NCBI GenBank assembly: GCA_021324185.1
Contig: JAJPJN010000011.1
Location: 1 to 64,000, forward strand
Direction of reading: 5' to 3'
From: Terriglobia bacterium
GTDB lineage: Bacteria; Acidobacteriota; Terriglobia; Bryobacterales; Bryobacteraceae
DNA length: 64,000 nt
The notes under the pieces were generated by a model. It was not told the origin of the DNA. It searched no databases and was given only the letters and a program-made list of their open reading frames with translations. This document shows, one piece after another, positions 24,883 to 33,965 of this stretch (within the stretch, counting starts at the first letter, position 1; every line of letters begins with the position of its first letter). The translations under genes and the position numbers were made by a program.

Positions 24883-26573
24883 TCAGAAGGGGACGGGCGG
24901 GTTCTGCGGTATCGCTTCACCGTCCGAGCGCGGATCGGCGCCCGCGAAATTCACAGAGCGTTTCGGATCGCGCATTACCGCCTCGCCCTGGCCAACGGTA
25001 AATGAGAACGGCTCGAGCACCGAAATGACGTGCCCGCGGCGAGCCAGTTCATCGCGTACTGATGCCGGAATTCTGGATTCCATTTGCACATCGCAGCCTT
25101 CAAAAGTGGCTTTGGTGAAGCGCGCGGCTTCCATGGCGGCTTGCACGTTCATTCCAAAATCCACTATATTGGCGACAAATTGCGCATCGCCTGCGCCTGA
25201 TTCCATCCGCCCATGATGCCGAAGCCGATCTTGATGTCACCCTTTTCCATGAACGCCGGAATGATGGTGTGCAGCGGGCGCTTATGCGGCGCGAGTGAAT
25301 TCGGGAGTCCGGGAGTAAGCTGAAAACCTTGCCCGCGATTCTGAAACGAAAATCCGGCGCCAGGGGCAACCATGCCAGTTCCGTAGCCGCTGTAGTTGCT
25401 CTGGATCAGGGAAACGATATTGCCGTCTTTATCGATAGTGGAAAGAAAGATAGTGGAATTGCCGTGCGCGTTCAATTGCGCAGTAATTTCCGAAGGCACC
25501 ACCTGGCAGGCGGCGTGATCCATGTTGATTAATCTGGCCCGTTGCGCTGCCAGCTCCTTCGAGAGCATTTCTTTGACCGGAACGGGCCCAAACCGCGGAT
25601 CGCCGACGTAGTGAATCATGTCGGCATAGGCCAGCTTCTTGGCCTCAATCATCACGTGCAACGCGTCGACAGAATTATGCCCGTATTGCGCCAGCGGAAA
25701 ATGCTCCATGATGTTGAGCATCGAGAGCGCCGCGATGCCTTGCCCATTGGGCGGCAGTTCATAGACCGTCCAGCCGCGGTATGTCGTTGAAATCGGTTCG
25801 ACCCATTCCGGCTGAAAGTCCCGAAAATCTTCTAAGGAGTGCGTGCCGCCTTGCGATTGCAGGAATTTCACCATGACTTCGGTGAGCTTTCCGTTGTAGA
25901 AAGCGTCGCGGCCATGCGCGGCTACCTGGCGCAAGGATTCGCCCAACGCCGGATTTTTGAAGGTATCGCCGAGACCTGGCGCGACGCCGCCCGGCATATA
26001 GGTCTGCTTCCAACCGGGCTGATTCAGCATTGATTTGCTCACCCAATAGCGCGCGTTCCTCTCGGCTAAGGGAAAGCCGTTTTCTGCGTAGAAAATTGCC
26101 GGTTGCAGAAGTTTTTGAAAAGGCAGCGTGCCGAAGCGCCGGCTCAGCGCATCCCAACCCGCGACACAACCGGGGACGGTGATGCTGTGGACGCTGGTCT
26201 GCGTCAGCTTGGTGACGCCATGCGCTTTCAAATAATCGATGGTGAGTGCTTTGGGGGCCCAGCCGCTCGAATTGAGGCCATATAGTTTGCCTTCTTTGGC
26301 GATGTATACGATGGCGAACAGGTCGCCTCCCATGCCGTTCACGTAGGGCTGTACGACGCCCATGACGGCATTGGCGGCGATGGCCGCATCCACCGCGTTG
26401 CCGCCTGCCTCGAGGACCTGCGCGCCCGCTTGCGAGGCAAGGAATTGCGGCGCAGCCACGATGCCGAATTTGGACACCACCATGGAGCGGCCCTGATCGG
26501 GCGAGGAGGAAAATTGTTGCGCAGTAAGGACCGACATTGCGGTTGCGAACACAACGGCGAGTCTGGATTTCAT
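24883..26573 (-). pseudogene. Gamma-glutamyltransferase, split by a one-base frameshift near 25187
   Basis: The first frame (26573 to 25164) has a signal peptide, the N-terminal SKFGIVAAPQFLASQAGAQVLEAGGNAVDAAIAAN motif, and the autoprocessing threonine in HGNSTIFLSTIDKDGN, the nucleophile of GGT maturation. It then reaches GGWNQAQA, where the family continues with QFV-VDFGMN. Here it runs out of frame and stops, while the adjacent frame carries the missing tail (QFVANIVDFGMNVQAAMEA ... GRDPRS-like end) down to 24883. Adding one base near 25187 restores a continuous protein of about 563 residues, close to the normal size. GGT hydrolyses gamma-glutamyl peptides such as glutathione in the periplasm. 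It may be a true inactivating mutation or a sequencing error. Confidence 0.75.
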
Positions 26574-26594
26574 AGGCCGGCGACGCCAGTATAA

Positions 26595-27563
26595 CTAAAT
26601 GCGAATCCAGCCCGATCGAATCAGCAGCAAGCTTGTGGCCGCAACGACGACCCACAGTGAGATGCCGAGAGCAAGGGGCCGCCATCCTAAATTTCTGAGG
26701 CCGGATCGCGATAGCCCCGCGCCGATCAGAAACAGCGTCAAACAAAATCCGATGCGTGCGAGCGATGCAAGGCCGTCCCAGAGCCGGTCTGCCGCCGGAA
26801 ACAGCGAGCGTGCCCAGGCGGCCAGCAAAAAGAAGAGGATGAACCAGGGCCATTTTGTTTTGACCGTTTCGGTTCCGCGGCGCAGCAGCATAGCTGCAAG
26901 CAGGGTTACGGGAACAATCCAAAGCGCTCGCACCAGCTTGACCGTTGTTCCGACAACCAGCGCCCCCGGTCCGTACTTTATGCCCGCGCCCACGACGGAA
27001 CTGGTGTCATGAATTGCGAGCGCGGCCCACAACCCGAACTGCCGCTGCGAAAGACCAAAGGAGTGTCCAATCAGCGGAAATACCAGCAGTGCGATGGAGT
27101 TCAGAACGAAAATCGTGGTCAGCGAGACGGCTGTCTCTTCTTCGCCGGCATCGAGCACAGACCGGACCGCTGCAATCGCGCTCCCGCCGCAGATTGAGGT
27201 GCCAGCCGCAATGAGGAACGTCGCATTGCGGGAAACGCTCAGGCGTTTGCCGAGAAAAAATCCCAGCGCCAATGCGCCGGCGATTCCGAGCGCGGTGTAA
27301 ACGAAGCTGATCTCGCCCGTGTGGAGCACGCTGCGCAGGTCCATGCCGAAGCCGAGGCCGATGACGCTTAGCTTCAACAACTCGCGAGACACAAGGTGCG
27401 TCTTCGCCGGCCAGGCATTCGCGCCAAGTAAGCCGAAAATCAACCCCAGGGCGAGAGCGACCGGTGGCGAACAAAAGGGCAAACAGGAAAACAGCGCTGC
27501 CACGAGGAAGAGCGCCTTCTTGGTCACCTCTTCAGCGTGGCCGAGGCCGGCGGCGCTGTCCAA
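26595..27563 (-). CDS. YeiH-family putative sulfate/anion exporter (UPF0324)
   Basis: A 322-aa membrane protein with about nine or ten hydrophobic segments. It carries the family signatures FGLLGANAW, the LLKLSVIGLGFGMDL segment, the conserved ICGGSAIAAVRSVL, and IHDTSSVVGAGIKYG. The start at TTG 27563 could also be GTG 27527 (VTKKALFLVAALF), which would remove 12 hydrophilic residues. Family members have been proposed to move sulfate or sulfonates; the substrate here is inferred from that only. The gene sits between the ggt pseudogene and an ABC exporter on the same strand; regulation by the adjacent LysR is possible since YeiH-type genes often lie beside LysR genes. Confidence 0.85.
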   Translation of the reverse strand: MDSAAGLGHAEEVTKKALFLVAALFSCLPFCSPPVALALGLIFGLLGANAWPAKTHLVSRELLKLSVIGLGFGMDLRSVLHTGEISFVYTALGIAGALALGFFLGKRLSVSRNATFLIAAGTSICGGSAIAAVRSVLDAGEEETAVSLTTIFVLNSIALLVFPLIGHSFGLSQRQFGLWAALAIHDTSSVVGAGIKYGPGALVVGTTVKLVRALWIVPVTLLAAMLLRRGTETVKTKWPWFILFFLLAAWARSLFPAADRLWDGLASLARIGFCLTLFLIGAGLSRSGLRNLGWRPLALGISLWVVVAATSLLLIRSGWIRI

Positions 27564-27613
27564 TTGTGATTTCCAATGCCGGATCGGCTGCGTGTATGAG
27601 CCGTACTGGCTAG

Positions 27614-28462
27614 CTAGGTAACTACCCGTTTATAGAATGTCTTCCGCCCCACCCAAAACAGGATCAGGACCGAAGTACATAGCGCCAGCAGAATCCAGGC
27701 CAACCCGAGCGTCGGAAAGTCATGCCCGCGGACCGGCGGGACCATGGAATAGCGGAGGCCCTCGGAGGCGTAGGTCAGCGGGTTAAAGAGCGTGAGGACC
27801 TGGAACCAGCGAATGTTCTGCAGCGCGCCCCACGGATAGTATGTGCAGCCGGTGAACAGCAGCGGTGTAAAGATCAGTGTGAACATGAGGCTGATGTGTT
27901 CGGGCTTGATGATAGTGCCCATCAGGAGCCCAATCACCGAACCGACAAAACCGGTAAGAATCACCATTCCGATTAAAGTGCCGATTCGGTCGCCGCGCAC
28001 GGCGAACCCGTTTCCCAGGATCAAATAGCCTAACGGAAAAATGACGGAGCTTGCGACGGCGCCGCGCATGGCGCCGAAGATCACTTTCTCCAAAGCAACC
28101 CACCAGACAGGTAAGGGGGAGAGCAGCCGGTCATCGATTTCGCGCGCGTAGCCGAGATCCAAAACCAGCGGCAGCGTTACTCCCTGCATGGCGGCGATCA
28201 TGCCGGTCAGGGCGACGATACCGGGCAGCATCAGCTCAGCATAGTTGCCGGAAGCCAATCCCATGCCGGGCAGTACTTTGCCGAAGATGAACAGGAAGAA
28301 CAGCGGATTCATCAGCGCCTGCAGCAGAAATGGAACGAACTCGCGGCCGGTGACCTTCAAATCGCGCCGCAGGATGGCAAGAAAAGCGCCAATTGCGAGC
28401 TGCGCTCGATTCGTGGTGCGGACGGCGTGAATATCGGCCAGGGGAAAGGTCAGGTCCGACAT
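27614..28462 (-). CDS. ABC-2-type exporter permease
   Basis: A 282-aa integral membrane protein of the ABC-2 (DrrB/NodJ-like) class. It has six predicted spans and the ABC-2 pattern with a FLLQALMNPLFFLFIFGKVLPGM start, the LVLDLGYAREIDDRLLSPLPV coupling region, and the GALQNIRWFQVLTLFNPLTYASEGLRY end typical of daunorubicin/polysaccharide exporters. The start codon overlaps the ATPase stop by one base (TAATG), so the two are translated together and form one transporter. The substrate is unknown. Confidence 0.9.
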   Translation of the reverse strand: MSDLTFPLADIHAVRTTNRAQLAIGAFLAILRRDLKVTGREFVPFLLQALMNPLFFLFIFGKVLPGMGLASGNYAELMLPGIVALTGMIAAMQGVTLPLVLDLGYAREIDDRLLSPLPVWWVALEKVIFGAMRGAVASSVIFPLGYLILGNGFAVRGDRIGTLIGMVILTGFVGSVIGLLMGTIIKPEHISLMFTLIFTPLLFTGCTYYPWGALQNIRWFQVLTLFNPLTYASEGLRYSMVPPVRGHDFPTLGLAWILLALCTSVLILFWVGRKTFYKRVVT

Positions 28463-29481
28463 TATCGAAGATGCCTCCCAGTCAAAAAGATAAATACTTC
28501 TTCGAGTGACGGCTGTTTCACGCTGAGGTCGCGAACTTGCGCGCCCGCGCCAAAGACCGCCTGCGCGGCTGAACCGATCAGGGTGTTCGCCGATTCCGAA
28601 TACACGCGATAGGTCAGCGCGCCGGGCTCGGCATTCTGTGATGCTTCATCGCGCAGCTCATCTACCTTGGCGACTCCGGGGGTGGCTTCGAGCGCTGCCT
28701 TAACCTTCGCCGAGGCGGCGCCATTTTCCGAAGGTGGAGCAAAGGCGCGTACCTCCAGCGAAGTGCCGCCGGGAATCATTTTCTTCAACTGGGCAGGCGT
28801 GTCGTTCACGAGAATCTTACCGTGATCCATGATGGCGATGCGATCGCACAACCGGTCCGCTTCGTCCATGTCGTGGGTCGTGAGCAGGATAGTGAGCCCA
28901 TTCGAATTGAGGGCGCGGATGCGTTCCCACAAAAACAGGCGCGATTGGGGATCCAGATTGTTGGTCGGCTCATCCAGGAACAGAACGTCCGGCGCGTGCA
29001 TCAGAGCGCGGGCAATCATCAACCGCTGCGCCATGCCGCCCGAATAGCGATTCACTTTCTCGTTCTTTCGCTGGCCGAGGCCCAGCTCTTCGAGCAGCTT
29101 GTCGGCCAGCGCCTCACGGGTTTTGCGCGGCACACCGTGATAGGCCGCATGAAAGGTCAGGATTTCCCGGACCTTGAGGCTGCGATCGAGGTTGCTCTGT
29201 TGCGGAACCACTGCGATGCGCTGCTTAATCCCGATCGGATCACGGCTGACATCGGCCTCCATAATGGCCGCCGAGCCTTCCGTCGGGACGATGGCGGTGG
29301 TGAGAACGCCGATGGTTGTCGTTTTGCCGGCGCCGTTCGGCCCAAGAAGGCCGAAGATCTCCCCCCGCGATACTTCGAATGAAACGCCATCGACCGCGTT
29401 CGTTTTGGACTTGGGATATCGCTTTATCAAGTTGCGAACTGCAATGGCAGGGGGCGCCGCTACCCCGGTTTCGGCGAGCAT
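28462..29481 (-). CDS. ABC exporter ATP-binding subunit
   Basis: The 339-aa chain has a complete nucleotide-binding domain: Walker A GPNGAGKTT, the Q-loop, the signature motif in RYSGGMAQRL, Walker B DVLFLDEPTNNLD and the switch histidine in LLTTHDMDEA. The extra C-terminal region (about residues 245-339) is typical of DrrA-like exporters. It works with the ABC-2 permease whose start it overlaps. The CDS is preceded by a 170-base gap after the LysR gene, which may hold its promoter; I saw no convincing -35/-10 pair. The role could be export of a lipid, polymer or toxic compound. Confidence 0.92.
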   Translation of the reverse strand: MLAETGVAAPPAIAVRNLIKRYPKSKTNAVDGVSFEVSRGEIFGLLGPNGAGKTTTIGVLTTAIVPTEGSAAIMEADVSRDPIGIKQRIAVVPQQSNLDRSLKVREILTFHAAYHGVPRKTREALADKLLEELGLGQRKNEKVNRYSGGMAQRLMIARALMHAPDVLFLDEPTNNLDPQSRLFLWERIRALNSNGLTILLTTHDMDEADRLCDRIAIMDHGKILVNDTPAQLKKMIPGGTSLEVRAFAPPSENGAASAKVKAALEATPGVAKVDELRDEASQNAEPGALTYRVYSESANTLIGSAAQAVFGAGAQVRDLSVKQPSLEEVFIFLTGRHLR

Positions 29482-29651
29482 AGTGTCTTTCTATCTTGTA
29501 CGAAAAAAGACTTATAATCCAGTGATTGTTGGTCCCGATCCGGCAAGCCATGCTCGTGCAACGCATCATGGGCTCTTGTCCAGGCGCAGGCAGCAACGCT
29601 TGCGCGTAGCCGAGGTGTTTCGACTATCCAATTCCAGTTCTAAGCAGTGAA

Positions 29652-30572
29652 TTATTGCGCCGGCAATTCCGGCCGAACGTCTCTTGCAAAGCGCAGAAAG
29701 GCGCCTGCCGCGCCTTCCGGTTCGGGGCCGTGCGGATACACAAACTGAAAGAGCCGTTTAATACTGAACCTCTCTATCGCGATTACAGCCAATCCGGCCT
29801 GCTGCCCGTTTCGCAATGCCCAACGCGACAGAAAACCAATCCCCAGTCCCGATTCAATTGCCGACTTGATGGCTTCCGTGGAATCAAGTTCCATGCGTAC
29901 ATGCAGGTGGCGCAGAGGGATTCCGGCTTTGCGCAGCGCATCTTCCACCACGCGCCGCGTGCCGGAGCCTGCTTCCCGCATCAGCAAAGGACGTTTCACG
30001 ACTTCGCGCAAGCCGGCCGCCGGTTCACTGGCCAAAGGATCCGAAATCGATGCGACCACCACAATCTCGTCTTCGAGAAACGGCTCAACCTTCAGATCGC
30101 TGGTGCTCACCGGTCCTTCGGTGAGCCCGAGTTGAATATGCCGGTGCAGGAGCTGCCTGACGATCTGCTCCGTATTGCCGCTGGTAACGGCGAGCTCAAT
30201 TTTCGGATGCTGCTCAAGATAGCCTGCCAGAAGCCGCGGCAGAAGGTACTGGGCGATGGTGGTGGAGGCGCCCAATGCCAGACGGTCGCGCAATTCGCCG
30301 CTCAATTGGCCGATGTCGCGCAGTGCTTCCTGCGCGAGTTGGTTCGCCTGAAGCGAATATTCATGCAGGCGTTCGCCAGCCGCAGTAAGCGCCACGCCTG
30401 TAGCAGCGCGTTCAAACAGCCTTACGCCGAGTTCCTCTTCCAATGCCTTGATATGCGAAGTGACGGAAGGCTGGGCGAGGTGCAGCACCTCAGCAGCTTG
30501 TGTAAAGCTCAAACGCTCCGCGACGGCGCGGAACACTGTGAGACGAAAATTTTCGAGCGGCGAGATCAGCAA
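29652..30572 (-). CDS. LysR-family transcriptional regulator (CysB/CbbR-like effector domain)
   Basis: The start is placed at TTG 30572 because it gives MLISPLENFRLTVFRAVAERLSF and a total of 306 residues, the standard LysR length. The open frame upstream to 31007 has no LysR character and overlaps the divergent epimerase gene. The winged helix reads SFTQAAEVLHLAQPSVTSHIKALEEELGVRLFERA. The effector domain contains STTIAQYLLPRLLAGYLEQHPKIEL and GIGFLSRWAL. It diverges from the aldose epimerase gene with start codons only 27 bases apart. It precedes the ABC exporter and YeiH genes, its other possible targets. Confidence 0.88.
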   Translation of the reverse strand: MLISPLENFRLTVFRAVAERLSFTQAAEVLHLAQPSVTSHIKALEEELGVRLFERAATGVALTAAGERLHEYSLQANQLAQEALRDIGQLSGELRDRLALGASTTIAQYLLPRLLAGYLEQHPKIELAVTSGNTEQIVRQLLHRHIQLGLTEGPVSTSDLKVEPFLEDEIVVVASISDPLASEPAAGLREVVKRPLLMREAGSGTRRVVEDALRKAGIPLRHLHVRMELDSTEAIKSAIESGLGIGFLSRWALRNGQQAGLAVIAIERFSIKRLFQFVYPHGPEPEGAAGAFLRFARDVRPELPAQ

Positions 30573-30599
30573 CGTTCTGGACGATTGTAAGCTGTCAGA

Positions 30600-31745
30600 G
30601 TGGAGAAAGGGATCAGCCGCCGCAAATTTGGAGCCGTGCTGGCTGCTTCCGGGGCTGCCGCCTGCATCTCCTGCGCGACCGGTAGATCGACCAGAATGAA
30701 CAAACAAAATTGGGGCAAAGGCCCGAACGGCGAAGAAGTAGACCTTTATACGCTCGCGAACGGGCACGGAATCCGGACGACGATTACCACATACGGCGGC
30801 CGGATTGTCACCCTGACGGTTCCCGACCGCAACGGCAAAGTGGCGGATGTTGTGCTCGGGTTCGACAACCTGCCTCAATACCTGGAGAAGAATCCGTTCT
30901 TCGGAGCCTTGGTGGGCCGCTACGCGAATCGCATCGCCAACGGAGAATTTAAACTCAACGGCCACACTTACACGCTGGCCAGGAATAACGGTCCAAACAC
31001 GTTGCACGGCGGCTTAATCGGTTTCGACAAGAAAGTCTGGACTGTTCAGGGCGCCATGGGAGCGAACCCTGCGTTGCGCCTGCAGTACGTGAGCAGAGAC
31101 GGGGAAGAAGGTTTTCCAGGTACGCTAACGACCACGGTCACGTATGAACTCTCCGATAACAACGAGCTGAAGATCGATTACGAAGCAACGACGGACAAAG
31201 ACACGGTTCTCAATCTAACCAACCATTCCTATTTCGATCTATCGGGCGCGGGTGCAGGCGAGATCCTCGACCATGTAGTTACCATCAATGCCGATCGTTT
31301 TACTCCCGTGGACGCAAATCTGATCCCTACTGGCGAACTGAAGAGCGTCGATGGAACTCCGTTCGACTTTCGGAAGCCCATGCCCATCGGAGCCCGCATT
31401 AACGACAAGGACCAGCAGCTCGCATACGGAGGCGGCTACGATCATAATTTCGTTTTGAATGGCAATGGCGGTGCGCCTTCATTCGCGGCGCGCGCAATGG
31501 ACACGAAATCCGGGCGCGTGCTGGAAGTGTTCACGACGCAACCGGGCGTCCAGTTTTATACAGGTAACCACCTGCCCAATGGCATCAAAGGCAAGAATGG
31601 AGCGACTTATAACTATCGCTACGGCCTGTGCTTTGAGACGCAGCACTTTCCGAATTCGCCCAATCAGCCCAATTTTCCGTCGACTGAATTGAGCCCGGGG
31701 CAGCAATTTCACCAGACCACGATTTTCAAGTTCTCTGTCGCCTGA
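30600..31745 (+). CDS. Exported aldose 1-epimerase (mutarotase), probable lipoprotein
   Basis: At 381 aa it has a twin-arginine-like start (ISRRKFGAVLAASG) and a lipobox (AACISC). The GTG start at 30600 is kept for this reason, as the next ATG (30696) would lose the signal. The mature part is a galactose mutarotase: GGRIVTLTVPDRNGKVADVVLG, then VGRYANRIANGEF, the NNGPNTLHGG motif with its catalytic histidine, LTNHSYFDLSG with the second histidine and GGGYDHNFVL. It interconverts alpha and beta anomers of hexoses, here likely in the periplasm. It diverges from a LysR gene, which may control it. Confidence 0.92.
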   Translation: MEKGISRRKFGAVLAASGAAACISCATGRSTRMNKQNWGKGPNGEEVDLYTLANGHGIRTTITTYGGRIVTLTVPDRNGKVADVVLGFDNLPQYLEKNPFFGALVGRYANRIANGEFKLNGHTYTLARNNGPNTLHGGLIGFDKKVWTVQGAMGANPALRLQYVSRDGEEGFPGTLTTTVTYELSDNNELKIDYEATTDKDTVLNLTNHSYFDLSGAGAGEILDHVVTINADRFTPVDANLIPTGELKSVDGTPFDFRKPMPIGARINDKDQQLAYGGGYDHNFVLNGNGGAPSFAARAMDTKSGRVLEVFTTQPGVQFYTGNHLPNGIKGKNGATYNYRYGLCFETQHFPNSPNQPNFPSTELSPGQQFHQTTIFKFSVA

Positions 31746-31777
31746 AACGTCCATCTGACGGCGTACTTCTACAAGAT

Positions 31778-31957
31778 ATGGGTGATCAGAACAAGACATC
31801 GCAGAATAAACCCGCGCCGAATAAACCGTCGCAGCCTGATAAAAACCTGGCCGCGGAAGAGCGTCCTGTACCTTCACAGGCAGAAGGCGATCTTGAAACT
31901 GTCGAGGAAGATCTCGAATCGAAGAGCAAAGCCGGAGACCGCGGCTCGAAGAAATAG
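31778..31957 (+). CDS. Small disordered hydrophilic protein (59 aa)
   Basis: The frame opens with ATG at 31778 and closes with TAG at 31955-31957. The product is rich in N, K, P, Q, E and S, has no hydrophobic core, and runs MGDQNKTSQNKPAPNK ... EGDLETVEEDLESKSK. It would be an intrinsically disordered polypeptide with a basic-polar front and an acidic middle. No ribosome-binding site is clear, so expression is unproven. It lies between the epimerase gene and a membrane protein gene on the same strand; it could be a real small gene or a chance frame. Confidence 0.4.
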   Translation: MGDQNKTSQNKPAPNKPSQPDKNLAAEERPVPSQAEGDLETVEEDLESKSKAGDRGSKK

Positions 31958-31983
31958 AAAGTAGCGAAGCTACAATCTGACGA

Positions 31984-32649
31984 GTGCGCCTCTTCGGCCC
32001 GCTCCACGTTTCGCTGCTGCTGGCGATAGCGGGTGTCGCACTGGTTCTTGTTCGACTGGGCCGCAGCGCCGCTATTCCAACCCGAACAACTCGTCTTGTG
32101 CTTGCCTATGCGCTGGCGGTAAACGAGATCATCTGGTGGATTTTTCGGTACTCGAAGGAAGGCCTTCGTTTCCCATTCAACCTGCCGCTGCAGTTGTGCG
32201 ATATTACCGTCTGGACCACAGTTTTCGCGTGTATCACGCTTGTTCCATGGCTGGTGGAGTTCTCGTATTTTGCCGGGCTGGCGGGTGCCGGAATGGCGGT
32301 AATTACTCCCGACTTATGGTCGCCTTGGCCATCGTATCCGGCGATCTATTTTTTCCTCGCACACGGCGGAATCATCATTGCGATGGCTTTTCTGGTGTTT
32401 GGCAGGGTGGTGCTGCTGCGACCGGGTGCGCTCCAGCGCGGATTTTTGATGTTGCTATGCTACGCCGCGCTGGTAGGGGCGTTCGATCGAATCTTTGGCG
32501 CCAATTACATGTACCTCCGGGCGAAGCCAAAGGGCGAGACAGTGCTTTCAATTTTCGGGCCTTGGCCTGTTTACCTGATTCCGGCGCTGGTGCTGGCGTT
32601 TTTGCTGTTCTGGCTGTTCTGGCTGGTGGCGCGCCAGTTGCAGCGCTAA
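31984..32649 (+). CDS. YwaF/TIGR02206-family membrane protein
   Basis: The 221-aa product starts with GTG at 31984 and has about six or seven transmembrane segments. It matches the TIGR02206/YwaF pattern: RFPFNLPLQLCDI near the second span, FAGLAGAGMAVITPDLW, and a region FDRIFGANYMYLRAKPKGE before the last span. The biochemical role of this family is unknown. It runs on the plus strand behind the small disordered ORF and converges with the cytidylate-kinase-like gene. Confidence 0.75.
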   Translation: MRLFGPLHVSLLLAIAGVALVLVRLGRSAAIPTRTTRLVLAYALAVNEIIWWIFRYSKEGLRFPFNLPLQLCDITVWTTVFACITLVPWLVEFSYFAGLAGAGMAVITPDLWSPWPSYPAIYFFLAHGGIIIAMAFLVFGRVVLLRPGALQRGFLMLLCYAALVGAFDRIFGANYMYLRAKPKGETVLSIFGPWPVYLIPALVLAFLLFWLFWLVARQLQR

Positions 32650-32660
32650 GCCGCCTTGCT

Positions 32661-33302
32661 TTATGCCGAGTGGGGTTTACTCAGGGCTCGGTCCAGCATG
32701 TTCATTTCGCTCAAAATCATATCCATGACGACGCGGTCTCCCACTTTTGAGTTGATCATCAGGTGGTAAAGATCGCGCTGGGGCCAGCTCTTGTTGTAGT
32801 AGCGCTTGATAAAGGCGGCCCGTTCCTGATCGACGGTTTCGAGCATGTGTTCGGCGGCCTCTCTGGTGTGCCCCAGAGCCATCAGGCGACGTAGCTTCTC
32901 TTCGTATGGCGCGAATATGAAAACGTGAAAGGTGTCGGGGCGGTCGCGCAAAAACCACGGTGCCGCTCGGCCCACAATCACGCAGTTTCCTTTGGAGGCG
33001 ATGTCTTTGATGACATGCTCGAAATTATGCGAGAGGCTTTCGGCATCGAGCAGCTCGAGCCCGCCGCCGGTATAACTCTCCTCAAAGCTGCCGCGCATAA
33101 AGATCTTGGCCAGCCGGTAAAAGGTTGAATCAAGCTTTTCTTCCCGCTGCTCCACCGCCTTCACGTCGCATTTGAGTCGCCGGGCGATTTCGCACGTGAT
33201 CTGCCGGTCCCAAAGCGACCAGCCGAGGCGGTCGGCCAGCTTCTGAGCGATTGTACCGGCTCCAGAACCGAATTCGCGCTCAATAGTGAGTACGTCGATC
33301 AC
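32661..33302 (-). CDS. Cytidylate kinase-like protein
   Basis: A 213-aa protein of the cytidylate-kinase-like family. A degenerate P-loop is visible at the N-terminus (IEREFGSGAGTIAQKLADRLGW), followed by LWDRQITCEIARRL and the strand GNCVIVGRAAPWFLRDRPDTFHVFIF. The later stretch RRLMALGHTREAAEHMLETVDQERAAFIKRYY is typical of these proteins. It lacks the full CMP-binding insert of Cmk, so a nucleotide-monophosphate role is uncertain. GTG start. It is followed in the same direction by no gene and converges with the YwaF-like gene; DoxX lies upstream. Confidence 0.75.
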   Translation of the reverse strand: MIDVLTIEREFGSGAGTIAQKLADRLGWSLWDRQITCEIARRLKCDVKAVEQREEKLDSTFYRLAKIFMRGSFEESYTGGGLELLDAESLSHNFEHVIKDIASKGNCVIVGRAAPWFLRDRPDTFHVFIFAPYEEKLRRLMALGHTREAAEHMLETVDQERAAFIKRYYNKSWPQRDLYHLMINSKVGDRVVMDMILSEMNMLDRALSKPHSA

Positions 33303-33381
33303 CCGCGCCCCCCTCTGGAAGGCATCTTAGTTCACCACTTAATTCACTTATCGGAACGTAGTGCAGTTTACTGAAGAGGAA

Positions 33382-33768
33382 TTAGCCGAGGCTAAGCGGC
33401 CACGGCTCCTCCAGGCCGGCCAGGGCGAGCGCCGCGCCTAACAACGCCATATTCTTTGAAAAGTGAATCATATCCTGCTGCTTGGCTTGCGGATCGGTTG
33501 CATTCCAGAAATCGTGTATGGCAGGCGAGACGGTAGATAGAAAACCGATAATCGCCAGCGCGCCCAACTTGGGCTTCATGCCAAGGATTAAACTAGCGCC
33601 CCCGGCCGCGAGCATGGCGCCGGAGACAAGCACGGCCATTTCGGGGTTGGGGACGTTTTTGGCGCCCGCATATTGGGCGAGCGCCTGTTTTTGCTTGAAA
33701 TGATTGATCCCGTTGTATACAAAAAAGCCTCCCAAGACGAGGCGTCCGACTAAGAACAAAGCTTTCAT
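33382..33768 (-). CDS. DoxX-family membrane protein
   Basis: The start at ATG 33768 (MKALFLVGRLVLGGFFVYNG) follows GGAG with eight-base spacing and yields 128 aa; the longer frame to 33798 adds ten residues with no ribosome-binding site. Four hydrophobic segments and the family pattern GRLVLGGFFVYNGINHFKQ are visible. DoxX proteins are small four-helix membrane proteins of unclear role, sometimes linked with oxidoreductases. It lies between the cytidylate-kinase-like gene and the divergent RND system. Confidence 0.85.
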   Translation of the reverse strand: MKALFLVGRLVLGGFFVYNGINHFKQKQALAQYAGAKNVPNPEMAVLVSGAMLAAGGASLILGMKPKLGALAIIGFLSTVSPAIHDFWNATDPQAKQQDMIHFSKNMALLGAALALAGLEEPWPLSLG

Positions 33769-33965
33769 GCGATCACTCCAGCCAACGATTTGACCCACAG
33801 GCGGCTACAAATTTACACACTTTTTCTTTGCTGATCCGCGGGTGCGCCCGGCGGCGCTTAAATGGCTGAATCCGCCGATGTTCCATAATCAAGATTCGCC
33901 CCGGTTTCCTGCGGGTAACTTTTGTCAAACAGTGCTGCCATTTTCGGGCGGTTTAGGAGCAATGC

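Noticed and set aside
25759-26922. 387-aa alternative frame in the ggt/yeiH region
   Set aside because: Arg-rich out-of-frame translation of ggt and yeiH; not a gene.
29655-30590. 311-aa plus-strand frame over the LysR gene
   Set aside because: Shadow of the LysR coding strand; no family features.
30573-31007. Long 5' extension of the second LysR gene
   Set aside because: No LysR similarity, overlaps the divergent epimerase gene; the TTG at 30572 gives the normal 306-aa length.
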